Positions 8,530 to 16,079 of a stretch of 64,000 bases of DNA are shown piece after piece (position 1 is the first letter of the stretch; each line of letters begins with the position of its first letter). The stretch is from contig NZ_JAPEOK010000001.1 in NCBI RefSeq assembly GCF_026341515.1, positions 7,812,001-7,876,000 of the forward strand, given 5' to 3'. The notes beneath the pieces are model-generated. The model did not search any database. It was not told the origin of the DNA and was given only the letters and a program-made list of their open reading frames with translations. The position numbers were made by a program, and so were the translations under genes. Source of the stretch: Streptomyces sp. NBC_00878 (lineage in GTDB: Bacteria; Actinomycetota; Actinomycetes; Streptomycetales; Streptomycetaceae).

Positions 8530-9929
8530 GCGGGACGCTTCTCCGTGGGTGCCGTGGGTGCCGTGGGTGCGGTAGGTGCGCTGGGTGCGGTGGTTGTGGT
8601 CAGGAAGTGGGCTTCGACCGTCCAGCCGCCTCGGTCGTTCGGGCCCGCGGTGACGCTTCCCCCGTACAGCGCGGCCCGCTCGCGCATGCCGACCAGGCCG
8701 CGGCCGTCGTCGGGCGGGCCGGTGGGATGCGGAGTGCGCGGCGGGCCGGTGTCCTCGACGGTGGCGTGTACGGCCGTGTCGTCGGTCGTGAGGGATACGT
8801 GTACCCCTGTCGTGGCCGCCGCGTGCTTGAGGGTGTTGGTCAGGGACTCCTGGACGACGCGGTAGACGGCGAGTTGGAGGCCGGGGGCGAGATCGGTGAG
8901 GGCGCCTTCGGTGTGCAGGGTGACGGTGGGGCCGGCGCCGCGGACCCGTTCCAGGAGGGGGCCGAGGTCGGCGAGGCCCGGCTGCGGGGCGAGCGGGCTG
9001 CCCTCCGCGGTGTCGCGTTCTTCGCCGATCACGGCGAGGAGGCGGCGCAGTTCGGCCAGGGCGCCGCGTCCGCTGTCGGCGATGATGCGCAGGGTCTCGG
9101 CGCCCCGCTTCGGTTTCGTCTCGGTGAGCCCGGCGGCGCCGCCCGCGAGACCGACGATCACGGCGAGGGTGTGGCCGAGGATGTCGTGCATCTCCCGGGC
9201 GACCCGGGCGCGTTCGGCGGCGGCGGCGAGGCGGGCCCGCTGGTCGCGCTCCACCTCCAGACGGACGGCGCGCTCGTGCAGGGCCCTGATGTACGCGTTC
9301 ACGACCCGGCCGACCAGGCCCGCCGCGGCGACCGCCGCGACCAGCGCCGACTGCACGATCGCCAGCACCGGGGCCTGCAGGACCTGCTCGCTCGGCTGCT
9401 CGGCGGCGCGGACGACGACCGCCACGGTCGTCTGCCCGATGGCGATCGCCAGACAGACCGCCAGTTGGGCGGGCCTGACGCTGCGGCCCACATTGAGCAG
9501 GGCCACGATCCGTGCGGCCTCCGAGCCCGTATCGGCGTCCAGGGTGAGGGACACCGCGGAGACGACGGAGGTGAGGGCGAAGATCAGTACGGGCCGTTGC
9601 TCCCGCCACAGCAGCGGGACACAGAAGGCGACGATCAGCGCCAGCACCGCCGGTACGGCGGGGCCGACGCCGTCCGCCGCGTCCCGCACGGCCGGGATGC
9701 CGAGAGCGGCGCAGATGAGCGGCACCGTCCACCGCCGGAAAGCGGGGTGCGCCAGATCCGCCTGCCTCGTCCGGATGAGCCACTGCATGACCGCGACGTC
9801 CGAACTCCGGCTCGTCCCGCCCAGCAGGGTCTCGGGCGTGACGGAAGGAGCCGACGAGCCGGGGGCCGACGCCCCGGGAACCGATGGCCCAGAAGCCGTC
9901 GCGGCGGGTTCAGCGGTCGGTGCGGTCAC
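8526..9929 (-). CDS. sensor histidine kinase, HisKA_3 type
   Basis: Membrane sensor kinase of 467 residues, partner of the adjacent NarL-type regulator. After a Ser/Ala/Pro-rich N terminus there are about five hydrophobic segments (residues 60-210), then a coiled-coil-like linker and the dimerisation/phosphoacceptor box AREMHDILGHTLAV (His about 246), then an ATPase domain with NTLKHA (N box) and DDGRGLVGMRERA (G box). GTG 9929 gives the full frame; an internal ATG at 9788 (MQWLIRT) is an alternative that would drop the low-complexity leader. The signal sensed is unknown. The Pro/Thr-rich tail is encoded by a repeated GGTGCCGTG-like run near 8550. Confidence 0.9.
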   Translation of the reverse strand: MTAPTAEPAATASGPSVPGASAPGSSAPSVTPETLLGGTSRSSDVAVMQWLIRTRQADLAHPAFRRWTVPLICAALGIPAVRDAADGVGPAVPAVLALIVAFCVPLLWREQRPVLIFALTSVVSAVSLTLDADTGSEAARIVALLNVGRSVRPAQLAVCLAIAIGQTTVAVVVRAAEQPSEQVLQAPVLAIVQSALVAAVAAAGLVGRVVNAYIRALHERAVRLEVERDQRARLAAAAERARVAREMHDILGHTLAVIVGLAGGAAGLTETKPKRGAETLRIIADSGRGALAELRRLLAVIGEERDTAEGSPLAPQPGLADLGPLLERVRGAGPTVTLHTEGALTDLAPGLQLAVYRVVQESLTNTLKHAAATTGVHVSLTTDDTAVHATVEDTGPPRTPHPTGPPDDGRGLVGMRERAALYGGSVTAGPNDRGGWTVEAHFLTTTTAPSAPTAPTAPTAPTEKRPA

Positions 9930-9954
9930 GTCCTGCGGCCTCTCGGTACGGGGG

Positions 9955-9993
9955 CCGCCCGCCGGTCCCGGGGGGAACGGGACCGGCGGGCGG
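9955..9993. terminator. strong GC hairpin between MMPL and kinase genes
   Basis: Two perfect 16-nt arms (9955-9970 and 9978-9993, beginning CCGCCCGCCGG) around a 7-nt loop. It lies between the MMPL gene end and the kinase start, both read on the minus strand, so it is best explained as the terminator of the MMPL transcript. No T tract follows, as is common in Streptomyces. Confidence 0.65.
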
Positions 9994-10078
9994 GGCCAGG
10001 TGGGCAGGGCCGGCGTGGGTCGTACGCCCTGCTGGGGATCGTACGGCCGACTGCCGGGCCCTCGCCGGAGGGAGCGGC

Positions 10079-10170
10079 CGAGCCGTCGCCGGTGGGACAG
10101 CTCAGCCCGTGCCGGTTGGCCGGTCGGGACGGCTCGGCCCTCGCCGATGCGGACTGCTCAGCCCTTGCCG
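10079..10170 (-). repeat. degenerate short repeats at the 3' end of the MMPL gene
   Basis: Four related units of about 22-32 nt share AGCCC-x-TGCCGGT-x-GG followed by GGCTC or GCTCA. The innermost unit contains the MMPL stop codon and codes for its last residues (PVPTGKG). It looks like a partially decayed local duplication downstream of the gene. Confidence 0.5.
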
Positions 10171-12386
10171 GTCGGAACGGGCTCGGGGACCTCCTCGCCC
10201 TCGGTCTCCTCGGTGTCCTTCTCCAGCAGGTGCCGGAGCTTCTCGCCCTCGACGTCCACGTTGGGCAGCAGCCGGTCCAGTCGGCGCGGCAGCGCCCACG
10301 CGCGGCGGCCGAGCAGGGCCATGACCGCGGGGACGATGGTCATCCGGACGACGAAGGCGTCGAAGAGCACGGCGGCGGCGAGCCCCAGGCCGATCGACTT
10401 GACCAGCACGGTGTCGCTGAGGAGGAACCCGGCGAACACGGAGATCATGATGACCGCGGCGGCCGTGACGACGCGCGCCCCGTGCCGGAAACCGGCGATC
10501 ACCGCTTCCCGCGGCTCGGCCCCGTGGACGTACTCCTCCCGCATCCGGGTGACGAGGAAGACCTGGTAGTCCATGGCGAGGCCGAACACCACGCCGACCA
10601 TGAAGATCGGCAGCACGCTCACGATCGGCCCGGTCTGGTCGATGCCGAAGACGTCCGCGAGCCAGCCCCACTGGAAGACGGCGACGACGACGCCGAGCGT
10701 GGCGAGGACGCTGAGCAGGAAGCCGGCGGCGGCCTTGAGCGGGACGAGGATCGAGCGGAACACCAGCATCAGCAGGACCAGCGCGAGACCGACGACCACA
10801 CAGAGATACGGCAGCAGGGCGTCGTTGAGCTTGCCGGAGACATCGATGTTGAGGGCGGTGGTGCCGGTGACCATGAGCTCGGCGCCGGTGTCCTCGTGCA
10901 GAGCGGCGGCGCCCCGGTCGCGGATCCCGGAGACGAGGTCGACCGTGTCCTGGCTGGTGGGGGAGGAGCCGGGGACGGCACGGATCAGGGCCACGTCACC
11001 GGTCTTGTTGAAGGTCGCGGGGCTGACGGAGGTGATGTCGGGCAGGTCGCCGAGCAGGGTGACCGCGTCCTGGGCGGCGGCCTTGGGGTCGGCGCTGGCG
11101 CGGGCGTCGACGACCACGGTCAGCGGGCCGTTGTAGCCGGGCCCGAAGCCGTCGGTGATGGTGTCGTAGGCGGTGCGCTGGGTGCTGCCGGGGGTGGCCG
11201 TCGCGTCGCCGGGCATGCCGAGTTGCAGCGACAGGGCCGGGACGGCGAGCAGGAGCAGGCCGGCCACCGAGACGCCGAGGACCTTCACCGGGTTGCGCAG
11301 CACGAACCGCGACCAGCGCACGCCCATCGGCTCGTGCTCTTCGCGCTCGATCGCCCGCATACGGCGGGTCTTGAGCTTCCCGGTCGTGATCCGCGTACCG
11401 GCGAAACCGAGCATCGCGGGCAGCAGGGTGAGGGCGATGACCACGGCGACGACGACCGCGAACGCGGCGCCGAGACCGATGTCGGAGAGGACCTTGATGC
11501 CGATGACGCTGAGCCCGGCCAGTGCGATGACCACGGTCAGCCCGGCGAACACCACCGCCGATCCGGCGGTGCCCAGAGCGCGCCCGGCGGCCTCCTCCGG
11601 CGCATGGCCCTCCCGCAGCTCGCCGCGGTAGCGCGAGACGATGAACAGGGCGTAGTCGATGGCCACGGCGAGGCCGAGCATCAGCGCCAGGGTGCTGGTA
11701 CTGGAGCTGAGATCGATGAACGCGCCGGCGACGCTGATCCCGCAGATCGCCGCGACGACACCGAAGAGCGCGGTGAGCAGCGGCAGCCCGGCCGCGACCA
11801 GCGAGCCGAAGGTGATGACCATCACCAGGGCGGCGATCACGATGCCGATCAGCTCGGTCGCGCTCTGGTGTGCCTCCTCGGTGACGGCCGTCCCGCCCAT
11901 GCTGACCGCGAGACCGGCCCGCTCGCCCTGCTCGGCGACGTGCTTCAGGTCGTCGCGGGCGGCGTCGGTGACGTCGGCCTGGGCGACCTCGTAGGTCACC
12001 TGGGCGTAGGCGACGGAGCCGTCCTTGCTGACCGTGCCGCCCGTGTAGGGGTCGGCGACGCCCGCCACCTGGGACGCCGCCTTCAGGTCGGCGACCAGCG
12101 ACTCGACCTCGGCCTTGTGCGCCGCGGACGTCAGCTTCTGCCCGTCGGGCGCCTCGAACACCACGCGGGCGGTGGCCCCGTCGGCCGATGCCTGCGGGAA
12201 CTCCTTCTCCAGGAGGTCCAGCGCCTTCTGGGACTGGGTCCCGGGGATGGCGAAGGCGTCCGACGTACTGGAGGACACACTGCCGGCGCCGATGCCGACG
12301 ACGGCCAGGACCGCGATCCACAGCATCAGGACGAGCCGTCGTCGCCTGAACGAGAACCGGCCCAGCCGGTAGAGAAAGGTGGCCAC
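10158..12386 (-). CDS. MMPL/RND-family membrane transporter
   Basis: Integral membrane exporter of 742 residues with the duplicated RND topology: a first helix (LMLWIAVLAVVGIG), a large extracytoplasmic loop, five more helices, then the same pattern again. MMPL motifs are visible (ALMLGLAVAIDYALFIVSRYR and GVVFGLAMDYQVFLVTRMREE, each with conserved Asp-Tyr in helix 4 or 10 needed for proton coupling). Substrate may be a lipid or drug. GTG 12386 has a GGGGG site about 6 nt upstream and gives the usual N terminus (ATFLYRLGRFSFRRR); ATG 12410 is an alternative. A TetR gene lies upstream in the same direction and may control it. Confidence 0.9.
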   Translation of the reverse strand: MATFLYRLGRFSFRRRRLVLMLWIAVLAVVGIGAGSVSSSTSDAFAIPGTQSQKALDLLEKEFPQASADGATARVVFEAPDGQKLTSAAHKAEVESLVADLKAASQVAGVADPYTGGTVSKDGSVAYAQVTYEVAQADVTDAARDDLKHVAEQGERAGLAVSMGGTAVTEEAHQSATELIGIVIAALVMVITFGSLVAAGLPLLTALFGVVAAICGISVAGAFIDLSSSTSTLALMLGLAVAIDYALFIVSRYRGELREGHAPEEAAGRALGTAGSAVVFAGLTVVIALAGLSVIGIKVLSDIGLGAAFAVVVAVVIALTLLPAMLGFAGTRITTGKLKTRRMRAIEREEHEPMGVRWSRFVLRNPVKVLGVSVAGLLLLAVPALSLQLGMPGDATATPGSTQRTAYDTITDGFGPGYNGPLTVVVDARASADPKAAAQDAVTLLGDLPDITSVSPATFNKTGDVALIRAVPGSSPTSQDTVDLVSGIRDRGAAALHEDTGAELMVTGTTALNIDVSGKLNDALLPYLCVVVGLALVLLMLVFRSILVPLKAAAGFLLSVLATLGVVVAVFQWGWLADVFGIDQTGPIVSVLPIFMVGVVFGLAMDYQVFLVTRMREEYVHGAEPREAVIAGFRHGARVVTAAAVIMISVFAGFLLSDTVLVKSIGLGLAAAVLFDAFVVRMTIVPAVMALLGRRAWALPRRLDRLLPNVDVEGEKLRHLLEKDTEETEGEEVPEPVPTGKG

Positions 12387-12500
12387 GGAATACCCCCAGC
12401 GGAGAAGCATCGGTACGAGAGAAAGAGGGCCTGCTCGACCCGTGTCCCACGCTAGGAAGGGTTTCCCGGCCGCCCACGGCACCCGAGATGCGAAAACGGC

Positions 12501-12532
12501 GGGCGGAGTAGTACCGGGGTACTACTCCGCCC
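12501..12532. promoter_or_regulatory. 32-nt perfect palindrome between TetR and MMPL genes
   Basis: Two perfect 15-nt arms (GGGCGGAGTAGTACC and its complement) around a 2-nt centre, 114 bp upstream of the MMPL start and 32 bp after the TetR stop. It could be the TetR operator controlling the exporter or the terminator of the TetR gene. The lack of a loop and the location in a promoter-length gap favour an operator, but both remain open. Confidence 0.6.
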
Positions 12533-12563
12533 TCATCCCGAGGAGCTCGCAGCTCGGCGCATG

Positions 12564-12600
12564 GCTAGGCCCTGTCGTTTGGATCATCTCGGCGTCGCGG
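12564..12600. mobile_element. solitary IS/MITE-like end, CTAG plus GGCCCTGTC... terminus
   Basis: CTAGGCCCTGTCGTTTGGAT at 12565 followed by CATCTCGGCGTCGCGG closely resembles the inner end of the MITE at 61302 (CTAGGGCCCTTCTGATGGAT, then GGCGTCGCGG). It encodes the last residues of the TetR protein (DDPNDRA). No matching opposite end was seen, so it is probably a one-ended remnant. Confidence 0.5.
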
Positions 12601-13290
12601 GCCCTGGCCGGCGGCCAGGGACCCCGGCGGCTCGGTCTCCCAGCCGGCCACCGCCGCGACCCCGATGAGCAGGGGCCACAGGGCGGTGCCCAACTCCTCG
12701 GGGGTGCCGGGGCAGTCGTGGCGCAGCCAGTCGACGACGCTGCCGAGCACGGCGCCCGCCACGAACGCGGCGGCCGGATCGTGCGGGGTGCCGGTGGCCA
12801 CCGGTTCGTCGGCGAGGGGGGCGGGCGGCACGGCTCTGTCCGTGGGGACGGTTCCCTCGGCCGGACCCGTGTCGTGGGTCGGGACTCGGAGTATGCGGGC
12901 GGTCGTCGTCATGCGTTGGAGCAGGTGGTTGATGACCCGCGCGCTGCCGTCGTCGCCGAGCAGGGCCCGGTAGAGGGCGGCGTGTTCGGCGACATGGGCG
13001 AAGAGGTCCGGCAGCGGGTTGTCCGGGGGGGCGCCGTCGGGGCCGGCCGGTGGGACGGCAGCGGGGCTCGCCGCCACCAGGGCGTCGAAGATCGTCGTGC
13101 ACGCGGCGGCGGCCAGGTCGTGCACGTCGGTGTAGTGCTCGTAGAACGTGGACCGGTTCACGCCCGCGCGTTTGGTGATGTCGGAGACCGAGATCTGGCT
13201 GAGGTCACGCTCGGCGATGAGCTCGCGCAGGGCGGTCTCCAGAGCGGCGCGGGAACGACGGGTGCGGGGGTCCATGGGGCGCGCGGGCAT
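12565..13290 (-). CDS. TetR-family transcriptional regulator
   Basis: DNA-binding repressor of 241 residues. The N-terminal helix-turn-helix (residues about 10-58) reads RSRAALETALRELIAERDLSQISVSDITKRAGVNRSTFYEHY when taken in pieces, and the rest is a helical ligand domain with a Pro/Gly/Asp-rich spacer. It is divergent from the hydrolase-SDR pair, with a 26-bp palindrome between them, and upstream of the MMPL gene in the same direction, so it probably regulates one or both. Its C terminus (RRRDDPNDRA) is encoded by an IS/MITE-like end, so the native end may have been replaced. Confidence 0.9.
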   Translation of the reverse strand: MPARPMDPRTRRSRAALETALRELIAERDLSQISVSDITKRAGVNRSTFYEHYTDVHDLAAAACTTIFDALVAASPAAVPPAGPDGAPPDNPLPDLFAHVAEHAALYRALLGDDGSARVINHLLQRMTTTARILRVPTHDTGPAEGTVPTDRAVPPAPLADEPVATGTPHDPAAAFVAGAVLGSVVDWLRHDCPGTPEELGTALWPLLIGVAAVAGWETEPPGSLAAGQGPRRRDDPNDRA

Positions 13291-13311
13291 AGGGTGAGCC
13301 TATCCTTTCCC

Positions 13312-13337
13312 TCACTTGTCGGATAACCGTCAGGTGA
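13312..13337. promoter_or_regulatory. 26-bp imperfect palindrome, TetR operator candidate
   Basis: The core TGTCGGATAACCGTCA is 12/16 symmetric and is extended by TCACT / GGTGA arms, giving a 26-bp dyad. It sits midway in the 86-bp gap between the divergent TetR (start 13290) and hydrolase (start 13377) genes, the classic place for an autoregulatory TetR operator. Confidence 0.6.
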
Positions 13338-13376
13338 TGGATAGTGGCCGCGTCGCCCCACCGAACGGAGCCGTCC

Positions 13377-14360
13377 ATGTCCTTCCTCGCCCGGCCCGCG
13401 ACGGCCGCCCTGGCTGCCAGGGCGTTGCAGCGTGTCACCGCCCTGGCGGACCGCCGTATCGCGTCCTCCCTGCTCAGCCGCTATCCGGAGTACCCGCGGA
13501 ACACCCGCGAGCTGACCGTCCCGACCTCGGTCGGCCCGGCCCGCGTCGTGGTCTACCTGCCGGACGGCGCGGTCGGTACGACGCACGCGGCCGGTACGGC
13601 TCCACCGGTGCACGTCAACTTCCACGGTGGCGGCTATGTCCTGCCGACCATCGAGCTCGACGACCCCCTGTGCCGTTTCCTCGCGGCGGAGGCGGGCGTG
13701 GCCGTGGTCAACGTCGACTACGTGGTCGCTCCGCAGCATCCGTTCCCCGCCCCGCCCGTCCAGGCGTACGAGATCGTCCGGTGGGTCGCCGGGCACGGCG
13801 CGGAGCACGGCTGGGACGGCGGCCGGCTCACCGTGGGCGGTCAGAGCGCCGGCGGCGGCCTCGCGGCGGCGGTGGCCCGCCAGGCCCTGGAGGGGAAGAG
13901 GAGCGGCGGCGCACCTTCCATCGCGCTCCAGGTCCTCCACTACCCGCCCCTCGACCTCGTGACCGACGCCCGCGACAAGCGCGCCGCCATCGCCAAGCCG
14001 ATGCTGCGCCCCTGGATGGCGGACGTCTTCGACTCCTCGTACGTACCGGATCCGCGTCGGCGCACCGACCCCCTGGTCTCGCCCGCCCATCCGTCGGACA
14101 CCGCCGACCTCACGGGCATCGCCCCGGCCTTCGTCGTCACCGCCGAGTACGACCTCCTGCGGGCGGAGGGCGTCCGTTACGCCGAGCGGCTGCGCGGGGC
14201 CGGGGCGCTGCTCGACCACTACGACGTCCCCGGAGCCGATCACGGCTACGACCAGAAGGACGCCGAAACGGCCAGGGACGTGTACGCCCTGATCGCCGCC
14301 CACATACGCCGGGCCACGACCCCCGAGCCCGGGAACACCCCCAGGGAGAACCAGTCATGA
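13377..14360 (+). CDS. alpha/beta hydrolase, HSL (lipase/esterase) family
   Basis: Carboxylesterase-type hydrolase of 327 residues. It has the oxyanion-hole motif HGGGYV (about residues 82-87), the nucleophile elbow GGQSAGGG (Ser about 160), an Asp in the TAEYDLLR segment and the His in ADHGYDQ near the C terminus, in the right order for an HSL-type triad. ATG 13377 has a GGAG site 6 nt upstream; the earlier in-frame ATG lacks one. Its stop overlaps the SDR start (ATGA), and the divergent TetR gene with an intervening palindrome suggests regulated degradation of an ester. Confidence 0.88.
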   Translation: MSFLARPATAALAARALQRVTALADRRIASSLLSRYPEYPRNTRELTVPTSVGPARVVVYLPDGAVGTTHAAGTAPPVHVNFHGGGYVLPTIELDDPLCRFLAAEAGVAVVNVDYVVAPQHPFPAPPVQAYEIVRWVAGHGAEHGWDGGRLTVGGQSAGGGLAAAVARQALEGKRSGGAPSIALQVLHYPPLDLVTDARDKRAAIAKPMLRPWMADVFDSSYVPDPRRRTDPLVSPAHPSDTADLTGIAPAFVVTAEYDLLRAEGVRYAERLRGAGALLDHYDVPGADHGYDQKDAETARDVYALIAAHIRRATTPEPGNTPRENQS

Positions 14361-15124
14361 GCACGAGCACAGGCCTGTCGGGCACCTCGGTCGTCGTCAC
14401 GGGTGCGGGCTCCGGCATCGGCAGGGCCGCGGCCCTGCGCTTCGCGGCGGAGGGCGCCCGTGTCGTCCTCGCCGACATCAACGCCGACGGCACCAAGGAG
14501 ACCGCCGAGGCGATCGCCGAGGCGGGCGGCACCGCGGTCACCGTGGTCGGGGACCTCGGCGAGCAGCGGATCGTCGACCAGGTCGTCGCCACCGCGGTGG
14601 ACACCTTCGGCGGCATCGACGTCCTGGTCAACAACGCCGGGGTGATGGACAGGATGTCCGCCGCGGTGGACACCGCCGACGACGAGTGGGACCGCGTCCT
14701 GCACGTCAACCTCACCGCGCCGTTCCTGCTCACCCGGGCCGCGCTGCCGCACCTCCTCGCGAACGGCAAGGGCGCGATCGTGTTCACCGCGTCCGAGGCG
14801 TCCCTGCGCGGCAGCGCCGCCGGTACCGCGTACACCGTCTCGAAGCACGGCGTCGCCGGTCTGACCAAGTCGCTCGCCGTGATGTACCGGGACAAGGGCG
14901 TACGGACCAACGCCATCGCCCCGGGCGGCACGGTGACGGGCATCCAGGTCCAGGCGGACCGGGAAGCGCACGGTCCGTCCGTGCTCATGGGCTACCGGGG
15001 CAATCTCGGCCGTGCGGCGAGCGCCGACGAGCAGGCGGCGGCCATCGTCTTCCTCGCCTCCGACGCCGCCAGCAACATCAACGGCGTCATCCTGCCTGTC
15101 GACAACGGCTGGTCCGCCGTCTGA
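14357..15124 (+). CDS. short-chain dehydrogenase/reductase (SDR)
   Basis: NAD(P)-dependent oxidoreductase of 255 residues with the classical SDR motifs: TGAGSGIG cofactor loop (about residues 15-22), DIN at the end of beta-2, NNAGV, catalytic Ser in FTASEAS, and YTVSK (Tyr-x3-Lys). The C-terminal VDNGWSAV is typical of classical SDRs. The start overlaps the hydrolase stop, so the two act as a couple: ester cleavage and oxidation of the released alcohol is a reasonable inference. Confidence 0.9.
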   Translation: MSTSTGLSGTSVVVTGAGSGIGRAAALRFAAEGARVVLADINADGTKETAEAIAEAGGTAVTVVGDLGEQRIVDQVVATAVDTFGGIDVLVNNAGVMDRMSAAVDTADDEWDRVLHVNLTAPFLLTRAALPHLLANGKGAIVFTASEASLRGSAAGTAYTVSKHGVAGLTKSLAVMYRDKGVRTNAIAPGGTVTGIQVQADREAHGPSVLMGYRGNLGRAASADEQAAAIVFLASDAASNINGVILPVDNGWSAV

Positions 15125-15127
15125 CGG

Positions 15128-15799
15128 TCAGCCGAGTGGGTTCTCCCTGTTCCGCAGGGTCTCCAGGGCGGTCGCGTACAAACGGGACTTGATGGTGCCG
15201 AGGGTCGGGCCCGCCTTGCCCACCTGGGTCCGGGCGAGTTCCACGGCGGTGCCGCGTACGGCGTCCTCGGGCACCGCGCGGTCGACGATGGCGGCGGCGA
15301 GCGCGTCGCCGCCCCCGTAGCGGCGGGCCGTGGTCATGGCCTCGTGCGCGGTCTGCGGGGTCAGCCGGGACTGGATCAGCGCGGACATGCCCGGCGCGAA
15401 CGGGATGTTGATGTCAGCCTCGGGCAGGCACCAGTAGCCGCGGTCGGCGCGCATCACCCGGAAGTCGTGGGCCAGCGAGAACATCGCGCCGGCCGCGAAG
15501 GTGTGCCCCTGGAGGGCGGCCACCGTGATCACGGGCAGGGACAGCATCCGCGCGAACAGCCCCTGGACGCTGATGACGTAGTCCTGGTCCTGGTCGGGGT
15601 GCGCGAACAGCCAGTCCAGGTCGAGGCCGTTGGAGTAGAACTTGCCCGTGGCCGCGGTCACCAGGGCCCGCGGTCCCTCCGCCTTCTCCACCTCGTCCAG
15701 CGCGGAGTTGACCGAGGTGAGCCAGTCGGGGTGGAAGCGGTTCTCGCCGTCTCCGAGATCGAGAACGAAGACGTCGTCCTGGCGGTCGAGCATGGGCAT
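15128..15799 (-). CDS. enoyl-CoA hydratase/isomerase family protein
   Basis: Crotonase-fold protein of 223 residues, a little short for the family. It has ALQGHTFAAGAMFSLAHDFRVM (oxyanion-hole region), but the two catalytic Glu residues of true hydratases are not obvious, so an isomerase-like or other CoA activity is possible. I chose ATG 15799 because AAAGGAG ends 5 nt upstream; the in-frame GTG at 15805 overlaps that site, and ATG 15793 is an alternative. A 16-bp dyad (GTTACC-N4-GGTAAC) sits 27 bp upstream. It converges with the SDR gene, 3 nt away. Confidence 0.85.
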   Translation of the reverse strand: MPMLDRQDDVFVLDLGDGENRFHPDWLTSVNSALDEVEKAEGPRALVTAATGKFYSNGLDLDWLFAHPDQDQDYVISVQGLFARMLSLPVITVAALQGHTFAAGAMFSLAHDFRVMRADRGYWCLPEADINIPFAPGMSALIQSRLTPQTAHEAMTTARRYGGGDALAAAIVDRAVPEDAVRGTAVELARTQVGKAGPTLGTIKSRLYATALETLRNRENPLG

Positions 15800-15825
15800 G
15801 GTCACTCCTTTGTGAGGCCACCTGG

Positions 15826-15841
15826 GTTACCTATCGGTAAC
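15826..15841. promoter_or_regulatory. GTTACC-N4-GGTAAC dyad, operator candidate
   Basis: GTTACCTATCGGTAAC is a 16-bp dyad with perfect 6-bp arms lying 27 bp upstream of the enoyl-CoA hydratase-like start. TTACC/GGTAA dyads are commonly bound by TetR-family regulators of fatty-acid and acyl-CoA genes. The cognate regulator is not identified. Confidence 0.5.
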
Positions 15842-15852
15842 TTATGCCTTTG

Positions 15853-15905
15853 GTGGGGGAACTCGCAATGGTCGGTTTCGTACGTGGGGGAACTCGCGAC
15901 GGTCG
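15853..15905. repeat. two direct copies of a 22-nt segment
   Basis: GTGGGGGAACTCGC followed by AATGGTCG at 15853 and by GACGGTCG at 15884 form two near-identical 22-nt copies, 31 nt apart, between the enoyl-CoA hydratase and esterase promoters. They may be regulator sites or a small local duplication. Confidence 0.5.
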
Positions 15906-15945
15906 ACCGGTCATTTCGTAGTGGCCGGTTTCGGTCTCCACCTTG

Positions 15946-15959
15946 TGGGAGCGCTTCCA
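15946..15959. promoter_or_regulatory. CebR-like operator (TGGGAGCGCTTCCA)
   Basis: TGGGAGCGCTTCCA differs by one base from the published Streptomyces CebR box TGGGAGCGCTCCCA, which represses cellulose-utilisation genes until cello-oligosaccharides bind CebR. It lies 120 bp upstream of an esterase that carries a C-terminal CBM2-like module, which strongly suggests control by cellobiose-type inducers. Evidence is the motif plus the function of the gene. Confidence 0.65.
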
Positions 15960-16079
15960 CGACAGTCATGGCCATGCCATCCCATGCCGTGCGGCCGGCC
16001 CCGTCGCACGGTGTCGCTCCACCACGCCATCACTCCATCGCGCGCCATTCCCGTGCGTCGCGATCCGGAAGGGACGGAC

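Noticed and set aside
8607-12455. 1282-codon plus-strand frame opposite the kinase and MMPL genes
   Set aside because: It is a shadow with Asp/Arg/Gly-rich composition and no domains, opposite two well-supported genes.
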